DNA of 64,000 nucleotides, from NCBI RefSeq assembly GCF_007673235.1, contig NZ_VDZH01000003.1, positions 407,168 to 471,167 on the forward strand. The letters run 5' to 3'. The translations under genes and the position numbers were made by a program. The notes beneath the pieces were generated by a model. The model searched no databases. It saw only the letters and a list, made by a program, of their open reading frames with translations, and was not told the origin of the DNA. This document shows positions 8,510 through 16,370 of this stretch, piece by piece. How positions within the stretch are numbered: position 1 is the stretch's first letter; every line of letters starts with the position of its first letter. This DNA comes from Curtobacterium pusillum. GTDB lineage: Bacteria; Actinomycetota; Actinomycetes; Actinomycetales; Microbacteriaceae.

Positions 8510-9388
8510 ATGACCGACACCTTCGTGAGCGCAGAGCTGGCGTCCCAACCGGAGACCTGGCGCGCCGCCGCGGCCCTGCTGCCGTCGTTCACCGACGCGC
8601 TCCCCCAGCCCGGCGAACGCGTCGCGGTCGTCGGGTGCGGCACGAGCTGGTTCATCGCCATGAGCTACGCCGTCGCCCGCGAGCAGGCCGGCCTCGGCGT
8701 CACCGATGCCTTCGCCGGCTCCGAGTACCCGGCGAGCCGCGAGTACGACCGCGTCGTGACGATCAGCCGCTCCGGCACGACGACCGAGATCGTCGACCTG
8801 CTGCAGGCACTGCCCGACCAGCGGACCGTGCTCATCACGGCCGTCCCGGACAGCCCGGCTGCCGCCGTGGCCGACGACGTCGTCGCGCTGCCCTTCGCCG
8901 ACGAGCGCTCGGTGGTGCAGACGCGCTTCGCCACGACGGCCCTGGCGCTCCTGCGGGCGTCCATCGGTGACGACGTCGACGCACTCGCGGCACAGGCTGA
9001 GATCGCACTCGCGCTGCCGATCGACGATCTCCTCGATGCCGAGCAGGTCAGCTTCGTCGGTCGCGGGGCTGCGGTCGGCCTCACGTTCGAGGCGGCCCTC
9101 AAGACGCGTGAGGCCGCGCAGTTCTGGGCCGAGTCGTACCCGGCGATGGACTACCGCCACGGCCCGATCGCGATCGCGCAGCCCGGGCGGCTGGTGTGGT
9201 CGCTCGGCGCCGCACCGGACGGCCTCGCGGACGAGGTCGCGGCCACAGGTGCCCGGTTCGTCGCACACGACCTCGACCCCATCGCCGGACTCGTCGTCGT
9301 GCACCGCTTCGCGGTCGCGCTCGCCGAGGGCCGAGGGCTCGACCCGGACAACCCGCGGTCGCTCACCCGTTCGGTCATCCTCACCTGA
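8510..9388 (+). CDS. SIS domain sugar-phosphate isomerase/deaminase (AgaS-like)
   Basis: 292 aa with two SIS domains. The first holds VAVVGCGTSWFIA and ISRSGTTTEIVDLLQAL; the second holds VSFVGRGAAVGLTFEAALKT and ESYPAMDYRHGP, the glutamate-histidine segment of GlmS/AgaS enzymes. Expected reaction: deamination and isomerisation of galactosamine-6-phosphate or glucosamine-6-phosphate to a ketose phosphate plus ammonia. First gene of a five-gene operon. GGAAGG lies 7 nt before the ATG. AgaS rather than GlmS because the glutaminase domain is absent and PfkB and aldolase genes follow. Confidence 0.85.
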   Translation: MTDTFVSAELASQPETWRAAAALLPSFTDALPQPGERVAVVGCGTSWFIAMSYAVAREQAGLGVTDAFAGSEYPASREYDRVVTISRSGTTTEIVDLLQALPDQRTVLITAVPDSPAAAVADDVVALPFADERSVVQTRFATTALALLRASIGDDVDALAAQAEIALALPIDDLLDAEQVSFVGRGAAVGLTFEAALKTREAAQFWAESYPAMDYRHGPIAIAQPGRLVWSLGAAPDGLADEVAATGARFVAHDLDPIAGLVVVHRFAVALAEGRGLDPDNPRSLTRSVILT

Positions 9389-10293
9389 TGCCCGGCGCAG
9401 GCGCGGTGCTCGGGGTCGACGTCGGCGGTACGGGCATCAAGGCCCGGCTGACCGGTGCCGACGGACTCGTCCTCGACGAGACCCGGGTCCCGACGCCGCG
9501 CGACGACCCGGATGCCACTCGGCTCGCGGGTCTCGTGGCAGACCTCGCGACACACGCGCTCGACCGTGGTCCGCTCGACGCGATCGGACTCGTCACCCCG
9601 GGGGTCGTCGACGACGACGCCGGGCGGGTCGTGCTCTCGGTGAACCTCGGGTGGCGCGACCTGCCGGTGCGCGACCGCGTCCGGACCGAGCTCGCCCGTC
9701 GCGGCATCGACGTCCCGCTCGCGTTCGGGCACGACGTCCGCGCCGGCGCCCTGGCCGAGACGGCGACGGCAGATGCCGCGCTGGCCCTGGGTTCGGTGGC
9801 GTTCGTCCCCGTCGGCACCGGGCTCGCGAGTGCCCTGGTGGTGGACGGCGACGTCGTCACGGGTGGTGGCTGGGCCGGGGAGATCGGACAGGTCCGCATC
9901 CCGACCGGTCCGCACGCCGGACACCGGGTCGAGGAGATCGCCTCGGCCGGGGGAGTCGCCCGCCGTTCCGGATCGGCCTCCGCGCACGAGGCGATGCTCC
10001 GCGTCCGCGCCGGAGACCCCGTCGCCACGACCGTGTGGGACGAGTGCGTCGACGTGCTCGCCGACGCCCTGGTGTGGACCACCGTGGTGTCGGGGTGCCA
10101 CACGATCATCGTCGGCGGGGGGCTGGCGGAGTCCGGAGCACTGCTGTTCGAGCCGCTGCGAGCCGCCGTCGCCGAACGCCTCGCGGGGTTGCGGGTCCCG
10201 TCGCTCGTCCCCGCACGCCACGGTGACGCGGCCGGTGCCATCGGCGCCGGGTTGCTCGCGCGCCGCATCGTCCGCATAGAGGTGGCCGCATGA
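9388..10293 (+). CDS. ROK family sugar kinase
   Basis: 301 aa. The phosphate-binding loop GVDVGGTGIKARLTG opens the protein, and the glycine-rich WAGEIGQVRI segment marks a ROK kinase. Odd point: the ROK zinc motif (CxCGxxGCxE) is missing; the matching place reads GPHAGHRVEEIASAGG. The protein would phosphorylate the imported amino sugar, probably at C6. Its ATG overlaps the stop of the SIS gene (TGATG), showing coupling. No N-terminal HTH, so it is a kinase and not a ROK repressor. Confidence 0.85.
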   Translation: MPGAGAVLGVDVGGTGIKARLTGADGLVLDETRVPTPRDDPDATRLAGLVADLATHALDRGPLDAIGLVTPGVVDDDAGRVVLSVNLGWRDLPVRDRVRTELARRGIDVPLAFGHDVRAGALAETATADAALALGSVAFVPVGTGLASALVVDGDVVTGGGWAGEIGQVRIPTGPHAGHRVEEIASAGGVARRSGSASAHEAMLRVRAGDPVATTVWDECVDVLADALVWTTVVSGCHTIIVGGGLAESGALLFEPLRAAVAERLAGLRVPSLVPARHGDAAGAIGAGLLARRIVRIEVAA

Positions 10294-11417
10294 CGACGCT
10301 GCTCCGCGCCGACCGCATCGTGACGGCGACGGACGACCTGCACGACGCGTGGATGGTCGTCGACGGCTCGGCCGGAGCCGACCGGTCCGGCGTGGTGGTC
10401 GCCGTCGGGACGGGGACACCGCCGACCACGGACTCCGCGACGACGGTCGCGGGCACGATCATCCCCGGGATGGTGGACCTGCACGCCCACGGGGCCCTCG
10501 GACACGACTTCGCCGCCTGCACCGTCGACGACGCGGTCGCGGCCGCCGCGCACCATCGCTCCCACGCGACGACGACCCTGGTGGCCTCGATCGCCACGGG
10601 CACGGTTGACGACACCGCGGCGGCCCTCCGCCGACTGCGTCCACTCGTCACCGACGGCACGCTCGCCGGACTCCACCTCGAGGGACCGTGGCTCGGCCCC
10701 GCGCGCCGAGGAGCTCACCGTGCGGACCTGCTGCACCCGCCGACCCCTGCCGAGGTCGACACGTTCCTCGATGCCGCGGACGGGGCGCTCGCGGTCGTCA
10801 CCCTCGCGCCGGAGCTCCCGGGTGCGCTCGACACCGTCCACCGGCTGGTCGCCGAGGGCATCGTCGTCGCGATCGGGCACACCGACGCCACCGCCGACCA
10901 GACACGTCGGGCGGTCGATGCCGGCGCGACACTGGTCACGCACCTGTTCAACGGGATGCCGCCGCTGCACCACCGGGAATCCGGCCCGGTCGGCGTCGCG
11001 CTGACGGACGACCGGCTCATGGTGGAGTGCATCGTGGACGGCCACCACCTCGACCCCGTCGCCGTGGACCTCGTCCGACGAGCGGCGCCCGGCCGGATGG
11101 TCCTGGTGTCCGACGCGATGTCCGCGACGGGCTGCCCGGACGGCGACCACACGATCGCCGGCTCGGCCGTGTCGGTGCGGGGCGGCGTCGCGATGCTGCG
11201 CGACGGTTCGTCCCTCGCGGGGAGCACCATCACCGCCGCCGACGCCGTCCGCCGCCTGCTCGACTCCGGGACGCCGCTGACCGAGGTCGTCGCCGCGGCG
11301 TCGACCCGACCGGCACGGCTCCTCGGCCGTCCGGCTCCGCTCACGATCGGTGCCCCGGCGGACCTGGTCGTCCTCGACGACGCGGGCGCGATCTCGACAC
11401 CGGTGGTGTTCCCGTGA
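10290..11417 (+). CDS. N-acetylglucosamine/galactosamine-6-phosphate deacetylase
   Basis: 375-aa amidohydrolase of the NagA/AgaA family. Visible metal and substrate motifs in order: VDLHAHGALG, LHLEGPWLGP, IGHTDA, THLFNGMPPLHHR, VSDAMSATG, and LAGST near the end. It removes the acetyl group from an N-acetylhexosamine-6-phosphate. It starts by a 4-nt overlap with the kinase gene (ATGA). NagA and AgaA cannot be told apart by motif; the tagatose-type kinase and aldolase downstream favour the galactosamine route. Confidence 0.9.
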   Translation: MTTLLRADRIVTATDDLHDAWMVVDGSAGADRSGVVVAVGTGTPPTTDSATTVAGTIIPGMVDLHAHGALGHDFAACTVDDAVAAAAHHRSHATTTLVASIATGTVDDTAAALRRLRPLVTDGTLAGLHLEGPWLGPARRGAHRADLLHPPTPAEVDTFLDAADGALAVVTLAPELPGALDTVHRLVAEGIVVAIGHTDATADQTRRAVDAGATLVTHLFNGMPPLHHRESGPVGVALTDDRLMVECIVDGHHLDPVAVDLVRRAAPGRMVLVSDAMSATGCPDGDHTIAGSAVSVRGGVAMLRDGSSLAGSTITAADAVRRLLDSGTPLTEVVAAASTRPARLLGRPAPLTIGAPADLVVLDDAGAISTPVVFP

Positions 11418-12403
11418 TCATCGTGGTGACCCCGAACCCCGCGGTCGACGTGACCTACCGCGTCGCCGAACAGCGCATCGGTGCGACCCAACGCGTCCTC
11501 GACGTCGCTCGCCGCCCCGGCGGGAAGGGCCTGAACGTCGGTCGCGTCCTCGCTGCGACCGGCACCGGGACGCACGCCGTCCTGCCGCTCGGCGGTCCTT
11601 CGGGTCGTTGGGTCGCCGACGCACTCGACGCGCTCCGACTCCCACACAGTGACGTCGCGGTGACGGGGGAGACCCGCACGACCGTGACCGTCGTCGACGA
11701 CCGCGAGCACCCGACGATGTTCGGCGAACCCGGACCCCGTGTGACGCCGGACGAGTGGGACGCCGTGACCGCCTCCGTCGAGCGGCTGCTCGACAACGCC
11801 GAGCCCTCGGCGCTCGTGGTGTCCGGCTCGCTGCCGAGCGACACCGATCCGGCGGTCGTGGGTGCCTGGGTCGCCGCCGCCCGTGCCCGCGGCGTCCCGG
11901 GCCTGGTCGACTGCTCGGGCGACGCGCTCCTCGCCGCGGCCGACGCGGGGGCGACCATCTGCAAGCCGAACCGCGGCGAACTGCTCGAGGCCACCGGAGC
12001 GGCGGACGAACGGGCCGGCGCACTCCAGCTGCTCGACCGCGGAGCCGCGGTCGTCGTGGTGTCCCGCGGGGCCGACGGCATCGCCGCACACACGGTCGAC
12101 GACGTGGTCGAGGTCCCGGCGATCGCGGGGGTGACCGGGAATCCGACGGGAGCCGGCGACGCCGCGACGGCCGGACTCATCACGGCGCTGGCAGCTCGGC
12201 CGGCCGGGGTGAGCGGCGCCGGAGCGCCCGTCGTCGTCGACGAGACCGCGCTCCGCACCGCTGCCGCCTTCGGGGCCGCAGCGGTCCTCCGCCCGGTCGC
12301 CGGCGAGGTCGACCCCGACGACGTCCGGCGGTTCCTCACGACCACCGAGACCGACACAGACACAGACACAGCACCGCACGACCGAACCGGGAGCCCCGCA
12401 TGA
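11414..12403 (+). CDS. PfkB-type hexose-phosphate kinase (1-phosphofructokinase/tagatose-6-phosphate kinase)
   Basis: 329 aa, PfkB (ribokinase) superfamily, FruK/LacC branch. It begins VVTPNPAVDVTYRV, has the first signature RRPGGKGLNVGRVLAATG and the second GNPTGAGDAATAGL with the catalytic Asp. In this operon it most likely phosphorylates tagatose-6-phosphate to the 1,6-bisphosphate. The GTG start overlaps the deacetylase stop. The last 20 residues include a low-complexity TDTDTDT stretch from a short GACACA repeat (around 12353-12371), which is unlikely to be part of the fold. Confidence 0.87.
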   Translation: MIIVVTPNPAVDVTYRVAEQRIGATQRVLDVARRPGGKGLNVGRVLAATGTGTHAVLPLGGPSGRWVADALDALRLPHSDVAVTGETRTTVTVVDDREHPTMFGEPGPRVTPDEWDAVTASVERLLDNAEPSALVVSGSLPSDTDPAVVGAWVAAARARGVPGLVDCSGDALLAAADAGATICKPNRGELLEATGAADERAGALQLLDRGAAVVVVSRGADGIAAHTVDDVVEVPAIAGVTGNPTGAGDAATAGLITALAARPAGVSGAGAPVVVDETALRTAAAFGAAAVLRPVAGEVDPDDVRRFLTTTETDTDTDTAPHDRTGSPA

Positions 12404-13236
12404 TCACCGACCTCGCCCTGACGGGCCTGCTGGACACCGCCCGCACGGCCCACCGTGGCGTCGGGGCCTTCAACGTCGTCCTCCTCGAGCACGCCGAGGC
12501 GATCGTCGCCGGGGCCGAGCTCGCCGGTCTCCCGGTCATCCTGCAGATCAGCGAGAATTGCGTCCGGTACCACGGCGGCCTCGCACCGATCACCGCTGCG
12601 ACCCAGGCGATCGCCCGTGCCGCCGACGTCGAGGTCCTCGTGCACCTGGACCACATCGAGGACACCGACCTGGTGCTCGCGGGCATCGAGCTCGGCGTGG
12701 ACTCGATCATGTACGACGGCTCGCACCTGGACTTCGACGCCAACGTCGAGGCGACCCGGCGGCTCGCGCAGCGCTGTCACGACGCGGGTGTGGCGATCGA
12801 GGCCGAACTCGGCGAGGTCGGTGGGAAGGACGGTGTCCACGCGCCCGGCGTGCGGACCGACCCGGACGACGCGGCATCGTTCGTCGCCGACACCGGGGTC
12901 GATGCCCTCGCCGTGGCCGTGGGGACGTCGCACGCGATGCAGACGCGGGAGGCCTCGGTGGACCGGGACCTCGTCGGACGACTGCGCGCGGCGGTGCCGG
13001 TGCCGCTCGTGCTGCACGGTTCCTCGGGTCTGTCGGACGACGAGCTCCGCGGCGCCGTGCAGGCAGGGATGACGAAGATCAACATCTCGACGCACCTGAA
13101 CGGACTGTTCACACGGGCGCTTCGCGAGGTGCTCGACGAACGCCCGGACATCGTCGACCCCCGGAAGTACGTGTCGGCGGGGCGCGATGCGATCGCCGGT
13201 GAAACGGCACGGCTGCTCACGCTGCTGCACGGCTGA
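12400..13236 (+). CDS. Class II fructose/tagatose-bisphosphate aldolase
   Basis: 278 aa, zinc-dependent class II aldolase. The catalytic Asp and zinc His lie in VLVHLDHIED. Other conserved pieces are GVDSIMYDGSHLDF, IEAELGEVGG (metal Glu) and LVLHGSSGLSDDEL, then GMTKINISTHL. Length and order resemble KbaY/GatY, which cleave tagatose-1,6-bisphosphate to DHAP and glyceraldehyde-3-phosphate. Last gene of the operon, with ATG overlapping the previous stop. A hairpin follows 9 nt after the stop. Confidence 0.88.
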   Translation: MITDLALTGLLDTARTAHRGVGAFNVVLLEHAEAIVAGAELAGLPVILQISENCVRYHGGLAPITAATQAIARAADVEVLVHLDHIEDTDLVLAGIELGVDSIMYDGSHLDFDANVEATRRLAQRCHDAGVAIEAELGEVGGKDGVHAPGVRTDPDDAASFVADTGVDALAVAVGTSHAMQTREASVDRDLVGRLRAAVPVPLVLHGSSGLSDDELRGAVQAGMTKINISTHLNGLFTRALREVLDERPDIVDPRKYVSAGRDAIAGETARLLTLLHG

Positions 13237-13244
13237 CCACGATC

Positions 13245-13268
13245 GACCGGCCAGCCGAGCGGCCGGTT
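13245..13268. terminator. Hairpin between convergent genes
   Basis: ACCGGCC at 13246-13252 pairs with GGCCGGT at 13261-13267 around an 8-nt loop. It fills the 31-nt gap between the aldolase stop and the serine dehydratase stop on the other strand, so it could end both transcripts. No T-tract. Confidence 0.55.
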
Positions 13269-14659
13269 CAGCACAGCGGGACGTTCACCGCGAGCCCGCC
13301 CATCGCGGTCTCCTTGTACTTCGTGGACATGTCCGCGCCCGTCTGCCGCATCGTCTCGACGACCTGGTCGAGCGACACGTGGTGCACCCCGTCGCCGCGG
13401 AGGGCCATCCGCGCGGCGTTGATCGCCTTGTTCGCGGCGATGGCGTTCCGCTCGATGCACGGGATCTGGACAAGGCCGCCGATCGGGTCGCACGTCAGCC
13501 CGAGGTTGTGCTCCATCGCGATCTCCGCCGCGTTCTCGACCTGTTCGGGCGTGCCACCGAGGACCTCAGCGAGCCCGGCCGCTGCCATGGACGCGGCGGA
13601 CCCGACCTCGCCCTGGCAGCCGACCTCGGCGCCGGAGATCGATGCGCGCTCCTTGTAGATCGACCCGACCGCACCCGCGGTGAGGAGGAACCGGACGACG
13701 GCGTCGTCACGGGTGTCCGGCGTGACGGTCGGGACGTAGGTGAGGGCGTAGTACAGGACCGCCGGGATGATGCCGGCGGCGCCGTTGGTGGGAGCGGTGA
13801 CGACGCGGCCACCGGTGGCGTTCTCCTCGTTGACGGCCATGGCGATGAGGTTCACCCACTCCATCGCGAAGAGGGGGTCGTGCTCGGGGTCGTCACGGGT
13901 GAGCTGCTCGTACCAGTTCGCCGCCCGTCGTCGGACGGTGAGCCCGCCTGGCAGGGTTCCGGACCGCTCGACGCTCCGGTCGACGCAGGACTCCATGACG
14001 TCGTGGATCCGCAGGAGGCCGGCCCGGACGTCCTCGAGCGACCGTGTCGCGGTCTCGTTCGCGAGGGCGACTCCGCTGACCGGGAGCCCGGTGGCGGCGC
14101 AGGCGGCGAGGAGTTCGGCACCGCTGGAGAACGAGTGCGGCACGGCGTCGTCGACGGGGATCGCGGCCTCGGCGACGTCGCCGCCGGTGTCGCTCGTGAT
14201 GAACCCGCCACCGATCGAGTAGTACGTCTCCTCGGCGATCGTGGCGTCGGATGCTTCGGCTGCTCGGAGCCGCATGGCGTTGGGGTGCCGGGGGAGCATC
14301 GTCAGGGGGTGCAGGACGATGTCCGCGAGCCGGAACGGCACCGCGGTCCCACCCGCGAGGCGGAGCGATCCGGTGTCCTCGACCTCGGCGAGGTCACGTG
14401 CCATCGCATCGGGGTCCACCGTCTCCGGGTCGGAGCCCATCAGCCCCGCGACGACGGCGCCGAGCGTCCCGTGCCCCTGCCCGGTGGAGGCCAGGGAGCC
14501 GTAGAGGTCGACACGGACGGACGCGATCGTCGCCCCGGCGGCACGTGCGGCGTGCGTCGCACGGGCGACGAAGGCCGCGCCGGCGCGCATCGGTCCGACG
14601 GTGTGGGAACTCGACGGACCGATCCCGATGCTGAACAGATCGAAGACGGAGACCGGCAC
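13268..14659 (-). CDS. sdaA: L-serine ammonia-lyase, single-chain, iron-sulfur dependent
   Basis: 463 aa; deaminates L-serine to pyruvate and ammonia with a [4Fe-4S] cluster. The N-terminal beta domain starts [20 protein letters not shown]. The catalytic alpha domain carries the cluster cysteines in GLTCDPIGG and VQIPCIERN, with another in EVGCQGEVG. The very last residue is Cys (NVPLC); in characterised type II enzymes the C-terminal Cys sits in the active site as an internal inhibitor. The GTG start is 6 nt after a TAGTGT -10 box (14666-14671), so the mRNA is leaderless. Confidence 0.95.
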   Translation of the reverse strand: MPVSVFDLFSIGIGPSSSHTVGPMRAGAAFVARATHAARAAGATIASVRVDLYGSLASTGQGHGTLGAVVAGLMGSDPETVDPDAMARDLAEVEDTGSLRLAGGTAVPFRLADIVLHPLTMLPRHPNAMRLRAAEASDATIAEETYYSIGGGFITSDTGGDVAEAAIPVDDAVPHSFSSGAELLAACAATGLPVSGVALANETATRSLEDVRAGLLRIHDVMESCVDRSVERSGTLPGGLTVRRRAANWYEQLTRDDPEHDPLFAMEWVNLIAMAVNEENATGGRVVTAPTNGAAGIIPAVLYYALTYVPTVTPDTRDDAVVRFLLTAGAVGSIYKERASISGAEVGCQGEVGSAASMAAAGLAEVLGGTPEQVENAAEIAMEHNLGLTCDPIGGLVQIPCIERNAIAANKAINAARMALRGDGVHHVSLDQVVETMRQTGADMSTKYKETAMGGLAVNVPLC

Positions 14660-14671
14660 CCCGCCACACTA

Positions 14672-14687
14672 ACCCGTCCGGACGGGT
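14672..14687. promoter_or_regulatory. 16-bp perfect palindrome upstream of sdaA
   Basis: ACCCGTCCGGACGGGT is its own reverse complement. It ends 6 nt past the PspC gene stop and starts one base from the -10 box of the leaderless sdaA promoter, covering the -13 to -28 spacer. It could be the PspC terminator or an operator that blocks RNA polymerase at sdaA; the position favours the second. Confidence 0.4.
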
Positions 14688-14693
14688 GGGGGA

Positions 14694-14885
14694 TCAGCGA
14701 CGCGAACCCTGGTTCGGCATGAGGATCCAGAGCACGACGTAGGCGATCCAGAGCGGGCCGGGGAAGAAGCTCAGGATGACCCAGGCGATGCGGACGAAGG
14801 TGCGGGACCAGCCGAATCGGTCGGCGATGCCGGCGCAGACCCCGGCGAGGAGGCGGCCGTTGCGGGGGCGGGTGAGTGCGTTCAT
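14694..14885 (-). CDS. PspC domain protein
   Basis: 63 residues, essentially one PspC domain: RNGRLLAGVCAGIADRFGWS, then one hydrophobic segment (VRIAWVILSF, GPLWIAYVVLWILMP). Small membrane proteins of this type take part in envelope stress responses. The start is the ATG 7 nt after TACCGT (14893-14898), giving a leaderless mRNA and dropping a 25-residue upstream extension that lacks domain similarity. Confidence 0.85.
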   Translation of the reverse strand: MNALTRPRNGRLLAGVCAGIADRFGWSRTFVRIAWVILSFFPGPLWIAYVVLWILMPNQGSRR

Positions 14886-15020
14886 GTCATCGACGGTACG
14901 GACACGGCGCTCCGGTTCGAATACGGGGGACTCCCGTATCGGGGGTGGGGACAACCCCACCCCCGTCTACAGCTCGCGATGTGGACCGCTCCATCGGCAT
15001 GGAGATGCGAGACTTGCGGC

Positions 15021-15839
15021 ATGCCCATCCTCAACAAGGACATGCAGGTCTGCATCTCGCTCGCCGCTCGACCGAGCAACATCGGCACCCGCTTCCACAA
15101 CTTCCTCTACGACGAACTCGGCCTGAACTTCGCCTACAAGGCCTTCACGACGACGGACCTCGTCGGCGCGGTGACCGGCATCCGTGCGCTCGGGATCCGT
15201 GGTTGCTCGGTCTCGATGCCCTTCAAGGAGGCGATCATCCCGCTCGTCGACGTCGTCGAGGAGTCCGCGGCGGCCATCGAGTCGATCAACACGGTGGTGA
15301 ACGACGACGGCGTGCTCACCGCGTCGAACACCGACTACGAAGCCGTGGCGTCGCTCCTCGCGTCGCACGCGGTCGACCCGACGTCGAGTGTCCTGCTCCG
15401 CGGCTCCGGCGGCATGGCGAAGGCGGTCACGGCGGCGTTCCGGGGTGCCGGCTTCGAGCGGCTGACGGTGGTCGCCCGCAACGAGCAGGCGGGCCCGGCA
15501 CTCGCGTCGCAGTACGGCTACGACTGGGTGGCGGACGAGCGCGAGGCGTCGGCGGCCGACGTCGTCGTCAACGTCACGCCGCTCGGTATGCGAGGCGACC
15601 AGCAGGACACACTCGCCTTCGGACAGGACCGGATCGCGGCCGCGCACACGGTGTTCGACGTCGTCGCCTTCCCGTCGGAGACCCCGCTCGTCCTCGCCGG
15701 ACGCACGGCGGGCAAGCTGGTCATCACGGGCGCCGAGGTGATCGCACTGCAGGCAGCGCGCCAGTTCGAGCGGTACACGGGCGTCGCGCTGACGGACGAC
15801 CAGGTCCGCCGAGCGAGCGAGTTCAGCCGCGCGGAGTAG
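15021..15839 (+). CDS. Shikimate 5-dehydrogenase-like oxidoreductase
   Basis: 272 aa of the AroE family. Substrate-side motifs: SLAARPSNIGTRFHNFLY, VSMPFKEAIIPL (catalytic Lys), ESINTVVN and ASNTDYEAV (catalytic Asp). The NAD(P) loop is LRGSGGMAKAVTAAF. The opening differs from housekeeping AroE, which has SKS in place of the SLAARPSN segment, so this looks like one of the AroE-like paralogues annotated only as shikimate 5-dehydrogenase. I chose the ATG before ILNKDMQVCIS; 14 further in-frame residues upstream are unlike the family. Confidence 0.85.
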   Translation: MPILNKDMQVCISLAARPSNIGTRFHNFLYDELGLNFAYKAFTTTDLVGAVTGIRALGIRGCSVSMPFKEAIIPLVDVVEESAAAIESINTVVNDDGVLTASNTDYEAVASLLASHAVDPTSSVLLRGSGGMAKAVTAAFRGAGFERLTVVARNEQAGPALASQYGYDWVADEREASAADVVVNVTPLGMRGDQQDTLAFGQDRIAAAHTVFDVVAFPSETPLVLAGRTAGKLVITGAEVIALQAARQFERYTGVALTDDQVRRASEFSRAE

Positions 15840-15871
15840 CGGCGGTGGCAGCCGACGGACCGGGCGGCCAT

Positions 15872-15915
15872 CGGACTGGAGGCGCGGTGCGGGCCCGCCC
15901 CGCGCCTCCGGTCCG
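15872..15915. repeat. Dispersed intergenic palindrome, copy 1
   Basis: Left arm CGGACTGGAGGCGCGG, right arm CCGCGCCTCCGGTCCG with one wobble position, 12-nt centre. It lies 32 nt after the AroE-like stop and 10 nt before the SRPBCC stop, between convergent genes. Confidence 0.85.
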
Positions 15916-15924
15916 TCAGGGACG

Positions 15925-16368
15925 TCAGTCGGTCGCGGCGCGACCCGCAGCGACCCACCCGAGCCGTCGCAGCGTCTCGCGGTTCCGTACCCAGAGCACC
16001 GGCTGCAGCAGGAAGCCCGGCACCCACGACCCGGGCCCGGCGATGGCGTTCTCGACGATGGTGACCTTGCAGCCGCGACGGTGCTCCTCGACCGTCAGTT
16101 CGACGCGTGCCTCGCCGAGCGGCCACCCCTGCGGTTGGATGACCATGCGGTGCGGCGGATCCCACTCGTGCACGGTCGTGACGTCGTCGATCACGAAGGG
16201 CCACGAGCCGAACGAGTGGTGCAGCCGGGTGCCGACTGCGGGCCACCCGCCGTCCTGCCCGCGCATGCGCGACGCACCCACCACCCAGGTCGTGAAGAGC
16301 CAGCCGTCGGCGAGCACGTCGAAGACGTCCTCCGGGCTGCAGTGCAGGATGCGGACGTTCTTCGACAT
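15925..16368 (-). CDS. SRPBCC family protein
   Basis: 147 aa with the START-like/Polyketide_cyc2 pattern: SPEDVFDVLADGWLFTTWVVG near the N terminus, VGTRLHHSFGSWP, then ARVELTVEEHRRGCKVTIVE. Such proteins form a hydrophobic pocket; ligand unknown. The ATG lies 2 nt past the stop of the upstream FAD oxidoreductase gene, so the two are co-transcribed and may serve one lipid-like or carotenoid-like substrate (inference). Confidence 0.82.
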   Translation of the reverse strand: MSKNVRILHCSPEDVFDVLADGWLFTTWVVGASRMRGQDGGWPAVGTRLHHSFGSWPFVIDDVTTVHEWDPPHRMVIQPQGWPLGEARVELTVEEHRRGCKVTIVENAIAGPGSWVPGFLLQPVLWVRNRETLRRLGWVAAGRAATD

Positions 16369-16370
16369 GT

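Noticed and set aside
12353-12372. GACACA repeat as a functional element
   Set aside because: It lies inside the kinase's C-terminal coding tail and encodes Thr-Asp repeats; simple slippage explains it.
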